Shown here: positions 25,283 to 33,503 of the stretch, in pieces | Position numbering within the stretch: the stretch's first letter is position 1 | Layout: each line of letters starts with the position of its first letter | NCBI GenBank assembly: GCA_965276765.1 | Contig: OZ255627.1 | Coordinates: 1,798,001-1,862,000, forward strand | Reading direction: 5' to 3' | From: G965276765 sp965276765 | GTDB lineage: Bacteria > Actinomycetota > Acidimicrobiia > Acidimicrobiales > Palsa-688 | DNA: 64,000 nt | The notes under the pieces: model-generated | Database searches by the model: none | The model's input: only the letters and a program-made list of their open reading frames with translations | What the model was told of the DNA's origin: nothing | Translations under genes and position numbers: made by a program

Positions 25283-25735
25283 GCGGTCCACCACCTTCGC
25301 CAACAACCGCCGTAGCTCGTCGCCTTCCTCGGGCGTCAGCGGCTCGAGAAGACGGTCGCCAACGGCGGCCACGGCGGGAAGCGCCTGGGCGAGGGTCGCT
25401 TGACCAAGGGGCGTCAGGGCCAGCAGCCAGCGTCGGCCGTCACTTGGATCCCGTACCCGGTCGATGAGCGCCCGCCGCTGCAATCGGCTGACGACGTCCT
25501 GACAGGTGGACGTGTCGAGGGATGCCAGGAGGCTGAGACGGGTCTGGTCCACGCGGCTCTCGGTCTCGAGGGCGCACAGCACGGCGAATTGCGGGCTGGT
25601 GAGCCCACCGTCGACAAGCCCGCTCCACAACTCGACGTGCACCTGCTGAGCCCGACGGATCAGGTGACCAGGTGCGCGCACCAAATCGTACGCGACCGCT
25701 CCGGACGGTCGACGGTCAGGCCCAAGTCGAGACAC
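25280..25735 (-). CDS. MarR family transcriptional regulator
   Basis: The 151-residue protein has the MarR winged-helix order: LTSPQFAVLCALE (about 45-57), LSLLASLDTSTCQDVVSRL (recognition helix) and a wing RVRDPSDGRRWLLALTPLG. MarR proteins commonly repress aromatic catabolic genes and are relieved by phenolic ligands. It begins at GTG 25735, 20 bp inside the end of the monooxygenase gene, so the two share a transcript. The palindrome at 26965-26978 upstream of that operon is the natural candidate operator. Confidence 0.92.
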   Translation of the reverse strand: MSRLGPDRRPSGAVAYDLVRAPGHLIRRAQQVHVELWSGLVDGGLTSPQFAVLCALETESRVDQTRLSLLASLDTSTCQDVVSRLQRRALIDRVRDPSDGRRWLLALTPLGQATLAQALPAVAAVGDRLLEPLTPEEGDELRRLLAKVVDR

Positions 25736-26915
25736 CGTAAAGCCAGTCTATGTGATGGTGGTCGTCGGAGGCGCGCTGGAGAAGCAGCTCGTCACGGAGC
25801 AGGGCGCCGACGCCGTCGATGTGCCAGATGTCGCCCCACACGCGCGCCGCGCGCTGCACGCGCCCGGTGTGCGGGAGGCGAACGCGCTCGTATGCGGAAA
25901 AGGCGGTCGGAATGTCGGCCCGGGCGGCTGCGACCGGGGCATGGCGGCTGACGGCGGCGCCGAGCGCAGCGGCGTCCTCGAGCGCCTGACAGGCGCCTTG
26001 GGCCAGGTACTGCAGCATGGGATGGGCCGCATCGCCCAACAGGGTCACGAGCCCGTCGGTCCAGGTGCCGATGGGCTCGCGGTCATACATCGGCCAGCGA
26101 TTGTCCCGCCGCAGCGACGGCAGCGCCGCAAGGACCTGGGGACAGGTGATGGCGAAACGCCGGTCCAATTCCTCGGGGCTACCCCAATCGTCCTTGCCGG
26201 CGAGATACTCGTCGCTGCGAAATACGGCCACTTGGTTGTAGAGCTGCGTGCGCCGGAGCGGATATTGCACGAAATGCAGCCCGGGGCCGATCCAGGCCAC
26301 CACGTCGTCCAAGGCCGGATGCTCGACCACCGTGTGCAACGGGACGGCGCCGCGATAGGACACGAACCCCGAGCAGACGGGCTTGTCGTTGCTGAGCCGC
26401 CGGCGCAGTGCTGACCACAGTCCGTCGGCGCCGACCAGGGCCGCGGCCGAGTAATGGGCACCGTCGGCGCAGGTCACATCGACGGAGGCAGGGCCTGGTG
26501 ACACTTCGACGACGTCCCGGCCCACCTCGAGGGAGACGTTTGCCTCGGCGGCGCAGGCATCGAGCAGGATCTTCAGCAGGTCGCCGCGGTGGAGCACGAT
26601 GTACGGCGCGCCGTAGGCGGCCCGGAAGTCGGCGCCAAGGTCCAACGCAGTGAGCTCCTTCCCCGATACGGCGTTGCGCAGCACGAGCCGACGGGGCAGG
26701 ACGCCGACGTCGACGGCCTGGTCGAGCAGTCCCATCTGGTCGAGAAACCGGGTCGCGTTGGGTGCCAGCTGGATGCCAGCGCCGATCTCGGCGAAACGCT
26801 CCGATCGCTCGAGTACCCGCACGGCCCAACCCGTTCGCGCTACGGCAAGCGCAGCAGCCAAGCCGCCGATCCCGCCGCCCACGACGAGCATCTCACGGCC
26901 GGACCGCTCTGTCAC
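25716..26915 (-). CDS. FAD-dependent monooxygenase, 3-hydroxybenzoate 6-hydroxylase-like
   Basis: The 399-residue protein has the FAD motif GGGIGGLAAA (13-22), the GADG motif near 171 and the second FAD motif VTLLGDAAHPMLQYLAQGACQALED near 288. The C-terminal HIDWLYG resembles 3-hydroxybenzoate 6-hydroxylases, which convert 3-hydroxybenzoate to gentisate, the substrate of cupin dioxygenases. Salicylate hydroxylase-like activity is the alternative. It is co-transcribed with the MarR gene and divergent from the Pht5-like gene at 27014. Gentisate production would fit the several cupins in the window. Confidence 0.88.
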   Translation of the reverse strand: MTERSGREMLVVGGGIGGLAAALAVARTGWAVRVLERSERFAEIGAGIQLAPNATRFLDQMGLLDQAVDVGVLPRRLVLRNAVSGKELTALDLGADFRAAYGAPYIVLHRGDLLKILLDACAAEANVSLEVGRDVVEVSPGPASVDVTCADGAHYSAAALVGADGLWSALRRRLSNDKPVCSGFVSYRGAVPLHTVVEHPALDDVVAWIGPGLHFVQYPLRRTQLYNQVAVFRSDEYLAGKDDWGSPEELDRRFAITCPQVLAALPSLRRDNRWPMYDREPIGTWTDGLVTLLGDAAHPMLQYLAQGACQALEDAAALGAAVSRHAPVAAARADIPTAFSAYERVRLPHTGRVQRAARVWGDIWHIDGVGALLRDELLLQRASDDHHHIDWLYGVSTWA

Positions 26916-26961
26916 CTCTTCTCCACTCTCGCCAGCGAACGCCGGCTATCATTGTCAAATA

Positions 26962-26989
26962 ATAGTACGTTTACGTACGAAATATACAA
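26962..26989 (-). promoter_or_regulatory. promoter and palindromic operator upstream of the monooxygenase/MarR operon
   Basis: On the minus strand TTGTAT (26984-26989) and TACTAT (26962-26967) are 16 bp apart, 47 bp before the monooxygenase ATG. A palindrome GTACGT-TT-ACGTAC (26965-26978) has perfect 6-bp arms and covers the spacer and part of the -10, ideal for repression. Local AT content is high. The MarR protein of this operon is the likely binder. Confidence 0.6.
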
Positions 26990-27013
26990 GACGCTCGACG
27001 AGGGATCAAGCTC

Positions 27014-27997
27014 ATGAACCGCTGTCTGACTCTCGCTTGCTGGGACTACGACCGGACCCTCCCGCTGGCGGACGGCCGGATCCGGCCCGAAGGCATTGAC
27101 ATCACCTACCTCAACCTCCCCGTAGAAGAGACATTCTTCAGAATGGCTCGCCACCAAGAGTTCGACATGGCCGAGATGTCGCTTTCGACGTATGTCTTGA
27201 CCCTGGCCAGGGGCAACGCGTTTGTCGCGCTCCCGGTGTTCCCGTCGCGGGCCTTCCGCCACAACGGTGTGTACGTCCATACGGGCTCCGGTATCGAGAC
27301 CCCCGCCGACCTGCAGGGACGGGTTGTGGGGGTGCCGGAGTACCAGGTGACGGCCGCCGTGTGGATCAGGGGAATTCTCGCCGAGCACCACGGCGTTCCT
27401 GTGGCGTCCGCGCGCTACCGCACCGGCGGCTTGCGGCGACCGGGCCGGTCGGAGAAGCTCGAAGTGAATCCGCAGGGCGTCGAGATCAGTCCTGTGCCGG
27501 CGGGCGCGACCTTGGAGGGCATGCTGGCCGGGGGAGAGATCGACGCCCTGTACACGCCGCGGACGCCCCAGCCGTTTGCAGCGGGTCATCCCGCCGTTCG
27601 TCGGCTGTGGCCCGACATCCAGGCGGTGGAGGCCGACTACTTCGCCCGGACAAGGATTTTCCCCATTATGCATACGATCGTCATCCGCCGAGAGGTCTAC
27701 GAACGGGATCGGTGGATCGCCAACGCCATGTACAAGGCCTTCGTCGCAGCCAAGGCCATGGCCGCGGATCGCTTGGAGGAGACGGCGGCGTCAGCGAGCA
27801 TGCTGCCATGGAGCTACGAGCATGCCAGAGCGGCGCGCCAGCTCATGGGTCACGACTTCTGGCCCTACGGCATCGAGCACAACGATGCCACCCTGCGCGC
27901 CTTCCTGCGCTATTCGCACGAGCAAGGGCTTGCCGGCCGCGTCTACGAGCCCGCCGAGCTCTTCGCTCCCGAGGCGATCGAATCCTTCGTTATCTGA
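27014..27997 (+). CDS. 4,5-dihydroxyphthalate decarboxylase (Pht5)-like / binding-protein-fold protein
   Basis: The 327-residue protein belongs to the family that includes 4,5-dihydroxyphthalate decarboxylase and resembles periplasmic binding proteins. Recognisable elements are FFRMARHQEFDMAEMSLSTYVL, the FPSRAFRH segment, VGVPEYQVTAAVW, RIFPIMHTIVIRR and WPYGIEHN. A signal peptide is absent, so it is cytoplasmic. Decarboxylation of a hydroxylated aromatic acid is the family's known reaction, but many members are untested. Its paralogue is at 40552-41535. It overlaps the end of the convergent CoxM-like gene by 8 bp. Confidence 0.85.
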   Translation: MNRCLTLACWDYDRTLPLADGRIRPEGIDITYLNLPVEETFFRMARHQEFDMAEMSLSTYVLTLARGNAFVALPVFPSRAFRHNGVYVHTGSGIETPADLQGRVVGVPEYQVTAAVWIRGILAEHHGVPVASARYRTGGLRRPGRSEKLEVNPQGVEISPVPAGATLEGMLAGGEIDALYTPRTPQPFAAGHPAVRRLWPDIQAVEADYFARTRIFPIMHTIVIRREVYERDRWIANAMYKAFVAAKAMAADRLEETAASASMLPWSYEHARAARQLMGHDFWPYGIEHNDATLRAFLRYSHEQGLAGRVYEPAELFAPEAIESFVI

Positions 27998-28859
27998 GCC
28001 GGGTGTCGCGGCCATCCAAACAGGAGGAGAGGCATCGCCTGGTCCAGACCGCGACCATGGCCCGCTTGTAGGCGACCGAGCCCAGTCGGTCGTCCACCGG
28101 CTGGGCCCGTTCGGCGGCGGCGTCGGCGACCTCGGCGATCTCCGCCGGGGTCCCCAAGCGTCCGACGAGCCGGTCGGTCTCGGGGACGAGGAACGCGGTG
28201 GAGCCCGCCCCGCCCAGCGCAACCGTGGCTTGCCTGACGCTCGCGTCGGGCGACCTGGTTGCGCTCGCCGCTACCGCGACGGTCGGGTAGTCCTCGGCAC
28301 TGCCGGGGGTGAATCGGTTGTAGACGCCTCGCTGCTCGTAGACGAGCGGCACCGAGATCTTCGTGATCACCTCGTCGGGGTCGAGCGTGGTGCTCATGAA
28401 GCCACGAAGGAGCTGCTCGAGTGGTACCTGGCGACGTCCCTGGCCGCCGGCGACCTCCACGACTGCTCCGTGGGCCAGCAGGGCGGGAGGTAAGTCCTGA
28501 CGCGGGTCGGCGTGGGCCAGCGCGCCGCCGACGGTCGCGACGGCCCTCACCCGTGTGTTGCCTACCGCTCCCGCGGCGGCAGCGACCGCAGGCAGGGCGG
28601 CAGTCACCAGTGGGTGAGCGGAAAGAGAACGAAGGGTAACGGCGGCACCGATATCAAGCCTGTCTTCGACCGGTGCGATCCCCCGAAGCTCGGGGATCCG
28701 GCCCAGCCACACCAGTCGCGTCGGGGCGATGAGGTCCTGCCCGATCAGCAGACCGACCGACGTCCCGCCGCTGACGGCGATCGCTCCTTCGAAGGCGAGC
28801 TCGCCGACCGCCTCATCGACCGTCGAGGGAGCGCGGAAGTCGACGTTCTCACCGTTCAA
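27990..28859 (-). CDS. molybdenum hydroxylase medium (FAD) subunit, CoxM-like
   Basis: The 289-residue protein has the FAD-binding fold of CoxM/NdhF-type subunits, with the pyrophosphate-binding loop VSGGTSVGLL near residue 29, and the second motif TVGGALAHADPRQDLP near 108. It carries electrons from the iron-sulfur subunit to FAD. I chose TTG 28859, which has GGAG about 9 bases upstream and overlaps the small-subunit stop by 11 bp. A longer frame extends farther upstream, but that part lies inside the small-subunit gene. The three subunits form one complex. Confidence 0.87.
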   Translation of the reverse strand: MNGENVDFRAPSTVDEAVGELAFEGAIAVSGGTSVGLLIGQDLIAPTRLVWLGRIPELRGIAPVEDRLDIGAAVTLRSLSAHPLVTAALPAVAAAAGAVGNTRVRAVATVGGALAHADPRQDLPPALLAHGAVVEVAGGQGRRQVPLEQLLRGFMSTTLDPDEVITKISVPLVYEQRGVYNRFTPGSAEDYPTVAVAASATRSPDASVRQATVALGGAGSTAFLVPETDRLVGRLGTPAEIAEVADAAAERAQPVDDRLGSVAYKRAMVAVWTRRCLSSCLDGRDTRLR

Positions 28860-29289
28860 AGTAGGTCTCCACCGCTTCGACGATGCTGGTATACCCGGTA
28901 CAGCGGCAGAGGTTCCCGCCGAGGTACTCGCGGACTGCTTCCTCGCCTCGAACGTCGGGACCCATCGACGCGACCGTGACGATCTGCCCGGGCGTGCAGA
29001 TGCCGCATTGCATTCCCTCGCAGCCGACGAATGCGTCGACCAGGTCGGGGTGGGTGCGGGCCACGCCCTCCGCTGTCCATACGTCCGCACCCTCGGCGCA
29101 GGCGGCCAGGTAGAGGCAGGAGCTCACGGGCGATCCGTCGACCAGGACGGTGCACACACCGCACACCCCGATGCGGCAACCTTCCTTCGTGGCGGTCAGC
29201 CCGGCGGTGCGCAGAACATCGAGGAGGCTGGACGTGGCCGAGAGGTCGGCGTCCATCGCTGACCCGTTTACCGTAGCGTGCAACCTCAT
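28849..29289 (-). CDS. molybdenum hydroxylase small (2Fe-2S) subunit, CoxS-like
   Basis: The 146-residue protein has the plant-type ferredoxin cysteines CRIGVCGVC and a later Cys near SSCLYLAA, then the C-terminal [2Fe-2S] motif MQCGICTPGQ ... NLCRCTGYTSI. These two clusters pass electrons from the molybdenum site to FAD. It begins 4 bp before the large-subunit stop (ATGA overlap), so translation is coupled. The gene order large, small, medium differs from the cox order and is common among xanthine dehydrogenase-like hydroxylases. Confidence 0.93.
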   Translation of the reverse strand: MRLHATVNGSAMDADLSATSSLLDVLRTAGLTATKEGCRIGVCGVCTVLVDGSPVSSCLYLAACAEGADVWTAEGVARTHPDLVDAFVGCEGMQCGICTPGQIVTVASMGPDVRGEEAVREYLGGNLCRCTGYTSIVEAVETYFER

Positions 29290-31403
29290 GACTGCTCCCC
29301 GGCCCTAAGGGCCCAGTACACCCGCTCGGCCGTGACGGGCAGCGCCCGCATTCGGCAACCGATGGCGTCGGCGATGCCGTTGACGACAGCGGGCGCCACC
29401 GGCACGTTGGCGAGCTCTCCTACCGCCTTGAGATCGGCGGGTCCCACCCCGCGGCCACCCTCGATGAGAACGGTGTGAAGTACGGGAATGTCCCCGGCGG
29501 TCGGGAGCCTGAACTCCCCGAGGTTGGCGGCCCAGACCTGACCCTCGGACTCGAGGAGATCTTCCAAGCAGGCGAACCCGAGCCCCATCACCGCCCCGCC
29601 GTCGATCTGGAGCTGGTGGGCTCGGGGCCTGACTATGGCAGCCACATCGACGGCGGTGGTCAGTTCGAGCACTCTCACCTGCCCGGTCTCGAGGTCGACC
29701 GCCACATGGGCGACCTGGGCGCAGTAGGAGAGGGCAGGTGTGTCCGATCCCGCAGCCGTCTGCACGGTCACCGGCCCGTCGCCGTTTTGATCTTCCCAGG
29801 CCGCCACCAGCTGGTCGACTGCCGCTATCACCCCGACCGTGACACGGCTGGCTCCCACACCCGGATCGTAGGGAAGGTCGCCGGTCCCGACCTGGACCAC
29901 GTCGATCGACTCCGAAGCGACGTCGAGCGCCGCCGCCAATCGCTCGCGCACCACGGTGTGGCTTCCTGTGCCGGTTTCCGGGATTGGAACCTGGACCTCG
30001 AAGCGGTCGTCGGGATGCCGCATGAGCCGGAGGCTCGTCGTCGAAGGGGCAGCGGTCGGTCGGGCATAGACGGCGAGTCCTCTTCCTTCCCGCCACCCGG
30101 GTGGCACTTCGACTGTCGTCGGTTGGCCGATGGCGGCGTCGACGGTCTCCATGCCCCTCGCCTCGGGCCACAGATGACCGTAGGCGTCCCGGTCCCCGTC
30201 GGCTAACAGGTTGCGCTTCCTCAGGGCAACCGGGTCGATGCCCGCCGCTTCGGCCAGTTCGTCGATGGCGCTCTCGATGGCGAAGACGGCCTGCGGGGCG
30301 CCGGGCGCGCGCATGTGGCCCTTTGGCACGGTGTTGGTGTAGACGATGCGTGACCTGACGGCGTAGCAGGGGAGCCGGTAGCCAAGAGCGCACTCGGCGA
30401 TCCCGTGGAGGTTGACCGAAGGGATCGGCTTGGCTGCGGCGTAGGCACCCCCGTCGAGGAGCGCGTCGACGGAGAGGCCGAGAAGTCGCCCCTGCTCGTC
30501 GCATCCGATCCGCACCTCGATCTGGCTCGAGTGGCGGGCGTCGGTGGACGTCAGGTCCTCACCCGAGCGCAGGGCGAGGCGGACGGGTCGGCCCGCCCGG
30601 AGGGCAAGAGCCACGCAGAGGGACGCGTCGACGACGTCACCTTTACCGCCGAAGTCGCCGCCGAGGGGCACCGGTTCGATCTCGACGGTCGCGACGTCGA
30701 GATCGAGCGTCTTGGCGATCTGCTCGCGAAGCCGGTAAGGGGATTTGGTTGTCCCCAAGAGCCGGGCTCCGCCCGCCTTCGAGGGCACGGCGGTCCAACA
30801 GTGTGGCTCGAGGTATCCCTGGTGGCCTGGCGGTGTCCGATAGGTCCTGGCCACGAGGTGACTGGCCCTTCCGATGGCGTCAGCAACGAGGGCCTCGGAC
30901 CCTTCGCACAGCTCGGACTGCAGGTTAGGAGGGCTCCCGGCGGTGACGACCGCGCCCTCGTAGTCCCACGGGGTGGCATGCACGATGGGGGCGTCAGGAT
31001 GCAATGCGCCGGTCGCCTGCAGCATCGCGGGCAGGTCGCGATAGTCGACGTCGACGAGCGCCGCGGCCGCCTCGGCGGCGTCCCGGGTCTCGGCCAGGAC
31101 GACGGCGACGTTCTCGCCGCTGAAGCGGACTTTTTCACGGGCGAGGAGGGGCATGTCGCGGACCTTTCGTCCGCAGAGGCCGGCAGGGAGATCCGACGAG
31201 GTGACCACCGCGACCACTCCGGCCATGGCCGACGCTTCAGTGGTCGAGATGCTCGCGATCTCGCCGTGCGGGACCGGGCTGCGGACGACGGCGGCGTGCA
31301 AGGTCCCCTCGACACGGAAGTCGGCGGCGTAGCGCGTCACGCCGGTCGCCTTCGACCGTGCATCCACCCGATCGCCGGCTGCCCTGGTCGTCGTCATGGT
31401 CAT
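29286..31403 (-). CDS. molybdenum hydroxylase large subunit, xanthine dehydrogenase/CoxL-like
   Basis: The 705-residue protein has GGDFGGKG near 237 and KGHMRAPGAPQ near 357, and the C-terminal GVGPADLKAVGELANVP that carries the catalytic Glu in this family (usual form G-x-G-E). The AYRCSFR loop of CO dehydrogenase form I is absent, so it should hydroxylate an N-heterocycle or aromatic acid with water as oxygen source. It begins an operon with the small and medium subunits. Upstream by 109 bp is a bicupin gene in the same orientation. Confidence 0.92.
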   Translation of the reverse strand: MTMTTTRAAGDRVDARSKATGVTRYAADFRVEGTLHAAVVRSPVPHGEIASISTTEASAMAGVVAVVTSSDLPAGLCGRKVRDMPLLAREKVRFSGENVAVVLAETRDAAEAAAALVDVDYRDLPAMLQATGALHPDAPIVHATPWDYEGAVVTAGSPPNLQSELCEGSEALVADAIGRASHLVARTYRTPPGHQGYLEPHCWTAVPSKAGGARLLGTTKSPYRLREQIAKTLDLDVATVEIEPVPLGGDFGGKGDVVDASLCVALALRAGRPVRLALRSGEDLTSTDARHSSQIEVRIGCDEQGRLLGLSVDALLDGGAYAAAKPIPSVNLHGIAECALGYRLPCYAVRSRIVYTNTVPKGHMRAPGAPQAVFAIESAIDELAEAAGIDPVALRKRNLLADGDRDAYGHLWPEARGMETVDAAIGQPTTVEVPPGWREGRGLAVYARPTAAPSTTSLRLMRHPDDRFEVQVPIPETGTGSHTVVRERLAAALDVASESIDVVQVGTGDLPYDPGVGASRVTVGVIAAVDQLVAAWEDQNGDGPVTVQTAAGSDTPALSYCAQVAHVAVDLETGQVRVLELTTAVDVAAIVRPRAHQLQIDGGAVMGLGFACLEDLLESEGQVWAANLGEFRLPTAGDIPVLHTVLIEGGRGVGPADLKAVGELANVPVAPAVVNGIADAIGCRMRALPVTAERVYWALRAGEQS

Positions 31404-31512
31404 AGGGTATTACCCTTTCACTGGACGCGCCCGAGCAATGTGATGGTGTGCTCCGAGCGTTCCTTGACCTGCAGGCGGCCCTCCACCGGGAACAGCACAG
31501 GCTCGACGCCAC

Positions 31513-32619
31513 TTACCCCGTCACGGGCGGCATCGCACACTCGATTCCGTCGCGCTCGAGCTCGGCGACGTACAGGGCGCGGATGCGGGGATCCTCGTCG
31601 GCGTAGTCGATCTGACGGCCACCCTCTGTCACGCTCTTGTCCACCCCGAGGAAGTGCTGGCGTCGCTCCTCGGTGAACGGGTACCGCAGGCCGCCGTAGG
31701 CAACGGCCAGATAGCGCGTCGGGTGCTCCGCCGTGTTGAAGTGTTGGTGGAACTGTTGATCCGCCGGCGCATAGACGACCCCGTGGCGCCAGTCGATGCG
31801 CGTGAAGTCCTGGTCACCCTCGTACCACAACAGGCTGTAGCCGTGGCCGTCGACGGTGAAGACGTGGAAGTCGGTGCCGTGGCGATGGCCCTTCTTATAG
31901 GTGCCGACGGGCATCTCCGACACGTGGGCGTGCATCGTGGCGTCGGCGAGCACAAACTTCAGATTCCGGCTCCCCTCGCCACGCGCCGCCCAGCTGGGGA
32001 GCTCGAAGTTCGCCAGGTCGGGGACAAAGTTGGTCTCCCACATGTGCCGACCGGGGGCGACGCCGACGAAGTCGCCCTCGCCTCTGAACCTGCCCTCTTG
32101 ACCGAAGCGCTGCTCGAAGTCGGCGGTGTTGTCGAACACAAACGACTCGTCGTGAAATGCGTTGAGCATCAGAGGGAGGCTCGTTACCGACGCCAGCCGG
32201 GCCGCCTCCGAACCGCTGGCGTTGAAATGGCGGTAACGGCCGTTGAGCGGAAGGCCGAAGAGGCTCCGTGGTCCCCATTCGAAGCTGTGTTGCGTACCGT
32301 CGCTGTTCTCTACAACCGTGTTGCCGTGCCCGCGGAGGACGTAGGTGACTTCCTCGTAGAGATGGCGTTGGGGCTCGGCCGATGCGCCAGCAGGAAGGTC
32401 GGTGACGATCACGTTGGCCCAGTCGCCTCTTCCGACGAGATGGACGAGCGCCGCCGGCACTCCGATACGGTCCCACTGGGCCGTCTCGACGGCGAGGAGG
32501 TCGACGGCGAAGTCTTCGACCACCGGAATCTTCTGTTCGTCGGCCCAGCGGATATAGGGGCGCACGAGCAGTTTGCCGGCGACGGCGGCGTCGGCTATGG
32601 CCTTGTCTGTGTCGCTCAT
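31513..32619 (-). CDS. bicupin protein, second of the paralogous pair
   Basis: The 368-residue protein is similar throughout to that at 17938-19026. Shared traits are IPVVEDF, EPQRHLYEE in the first cupin (Gln for the first His), KKGHRHGTDFHVFTVDGHGYS in the second, LRYPFTEERR and GGRQIDYADEDP. ATG 32619 has GAGAGGAG just upstream. This copy lies between an SsuABC-like importer and the molybdenum hydroxylase and has no EutA-like neighbour, which makes it a natural comparison for the coupled pair. The substrate is unknown. Confidence 0.85.
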   Translation of the reverse strand: MSDTDKAIADAAVAGKLLVRPYIRWADEQKIPVVEDFAVDLLAVETAQWDRIGVPAALVHLVGRGDWANVIVTDLPAGASAEPQRHLYEEVTYVLRGHGNTVVENSDGTQHSFEWGPRSLFGLPLNGRYRHFNASGSEAARLASVTSLPLMLNAFHDESFVFDNTADFEQRFGQEGRFRGEGDFVGVAPGRHMWETNFVPDLANFELPSWAARGEGSRNLKFVLADATMHAHVSEMPVGTYKKGHRHGTDFHVFTVDGHGYSLLWYEGDQDFTRIDWRHGVVYAPADQQFHQHFNTAEHPTRYLAVAYGGLRYPFTEERRQHFLGVDKSVTEGGRQIDYADEDPRIRALYVAELERDGIECAMPPVTG

Positions 32620-32669
32620 GGCGCTCCTCTCTTGCGCGGAAACCGCTTTCGTCACCTTCTCTTGCCGGC

Positions 32670-33503
32670 TCAGCGGGCGATCGAGATCCACTTGAACCAT
32701 CGCGCCTGGATCCCGCGGACGATGAGGACGTTGATCACGCCGATCAGCGAGGCGAGTACGACCAGGGCGAGCAGCTTGCCGGTCTGGAAGCCGGTTCCGT
32801 AGAAGTTGAGGAGATAGCCAAGGCCGACGTTGCTGACCTCCATCTCTCCAACGATCATGCCGATGACCGCCAGGGCCACTCCGATCCGGATTCCGGCGAA
32901 GATATAGGGAGCCGCACCGGGCAGGATCACCTTGCGCAGCAACTGGCGTTCGCTCATACCGAGCATGCGTCCCACCTCCACGTAGCCGCGGCTCACGTTG
33001 CGCAGGCCTCCGGCGGTATTGAGCAGGACCGGGAAGAACGTGATCAGCACGACGAACAGCACCCGAGCCTCGGTGGATATACCTACCCAGACGATGAGCA
33101 GCGGGATCAGCACGTTGAGGGGAGTGGCGTTGGCGGCGTTGATGAACGGGCTCAGGATGCTGTCGAGCACCCGATACCGTCCGATGACAAGGCCGACGAG
33201 TATGCCGGCCGCCAGGCCGATGACCATGCCGATGTAGAGCTCTCGCAATGAGATCTCGAGCGCAGAGGTCGCCGTCCCGGCCTGGAACTGCGTGATGAAG
33301 TCGCCCGCTACCTGTTGTGGAGATGAGATGAGGACGGGGTTGATGAACTGGGCCGTGACGGCCCAAGCGGCGAGAATGATGACGACGGCCGCGATCGGAG
33401 CGAGAAAGCCGACGATGCGTCGCTCGACCAGCGGCTGCCGAGGCCCACTTGGAGCCCTCGCCGGCCGCTCCAATTCCTTGGCGGGAGAAGCGACGGCGGT
33501 CAT
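32670..33503 (-). CDS. SsuC/TauC-type ABC transporter permease (first of two)
   Basis: The 277-residue protein has five or six membrane spans and the inner-membrane EAA loop VSRGYVEVGRMLGMSERQLLRKVILPGAAPYIFAGIRI split around residues 165-205. It begins at ATG 33503, overlapping the ATPase stop (ATGA). A second permease of the same family is at 34336-35202, so this importer may use a heterodimeric channel. With the ATPase and binding lipoprotein it should import a small organic anion such as a sulfonate, pyrimidine precursor or aromatic carboxylate. Confidence 0.9.
   Translation of the reverse strand: MTAVASPAKELERPARAPSGPRQPLVERRIVGFLAPIAAVVIILAAWAVTAQFINPVLISSPQQVAGDFITQFQAGTATSALEISLRELYIGMVIGLAAGILVGLVIGRYRVLDSILSPFINAANATPLNVLIPLLIVWVGISTEARVLFVVLITFFPVLLNTAGGLRNVSRGYVEVGRMLGMSERQLLRKVILPGAAPYIFAGIRIGVALAVIGMIVGEMEVSNVGLGYLLNFYGTGFQTGKLLALVVLASLIGVINVLIVRGIQARWFKWISIAR

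Noticed and set aside
27990..31403. Form I carbon monoxide dehydrogenase
   Set aside because: The large subunit lacks the AYRCSFR active-site loop and the gene order is large, small, medium; it is a general molybdenum hydroxylase.
31418..31498. A 26-residue minus-strand frame (GTG 31498) in the gap between the bicupin and the hydroxylase large subunit
   Set aside because: It reads plausibly (VEGRLQVKERSEH) but is too short and has no ribosome-binding site; it may be a chance frame.
30405..31676. A 423-codon plus-strand frame
   Set aside because: It lies opposite the molybdenum hydroxylase large subunit, whose motifs are clear.
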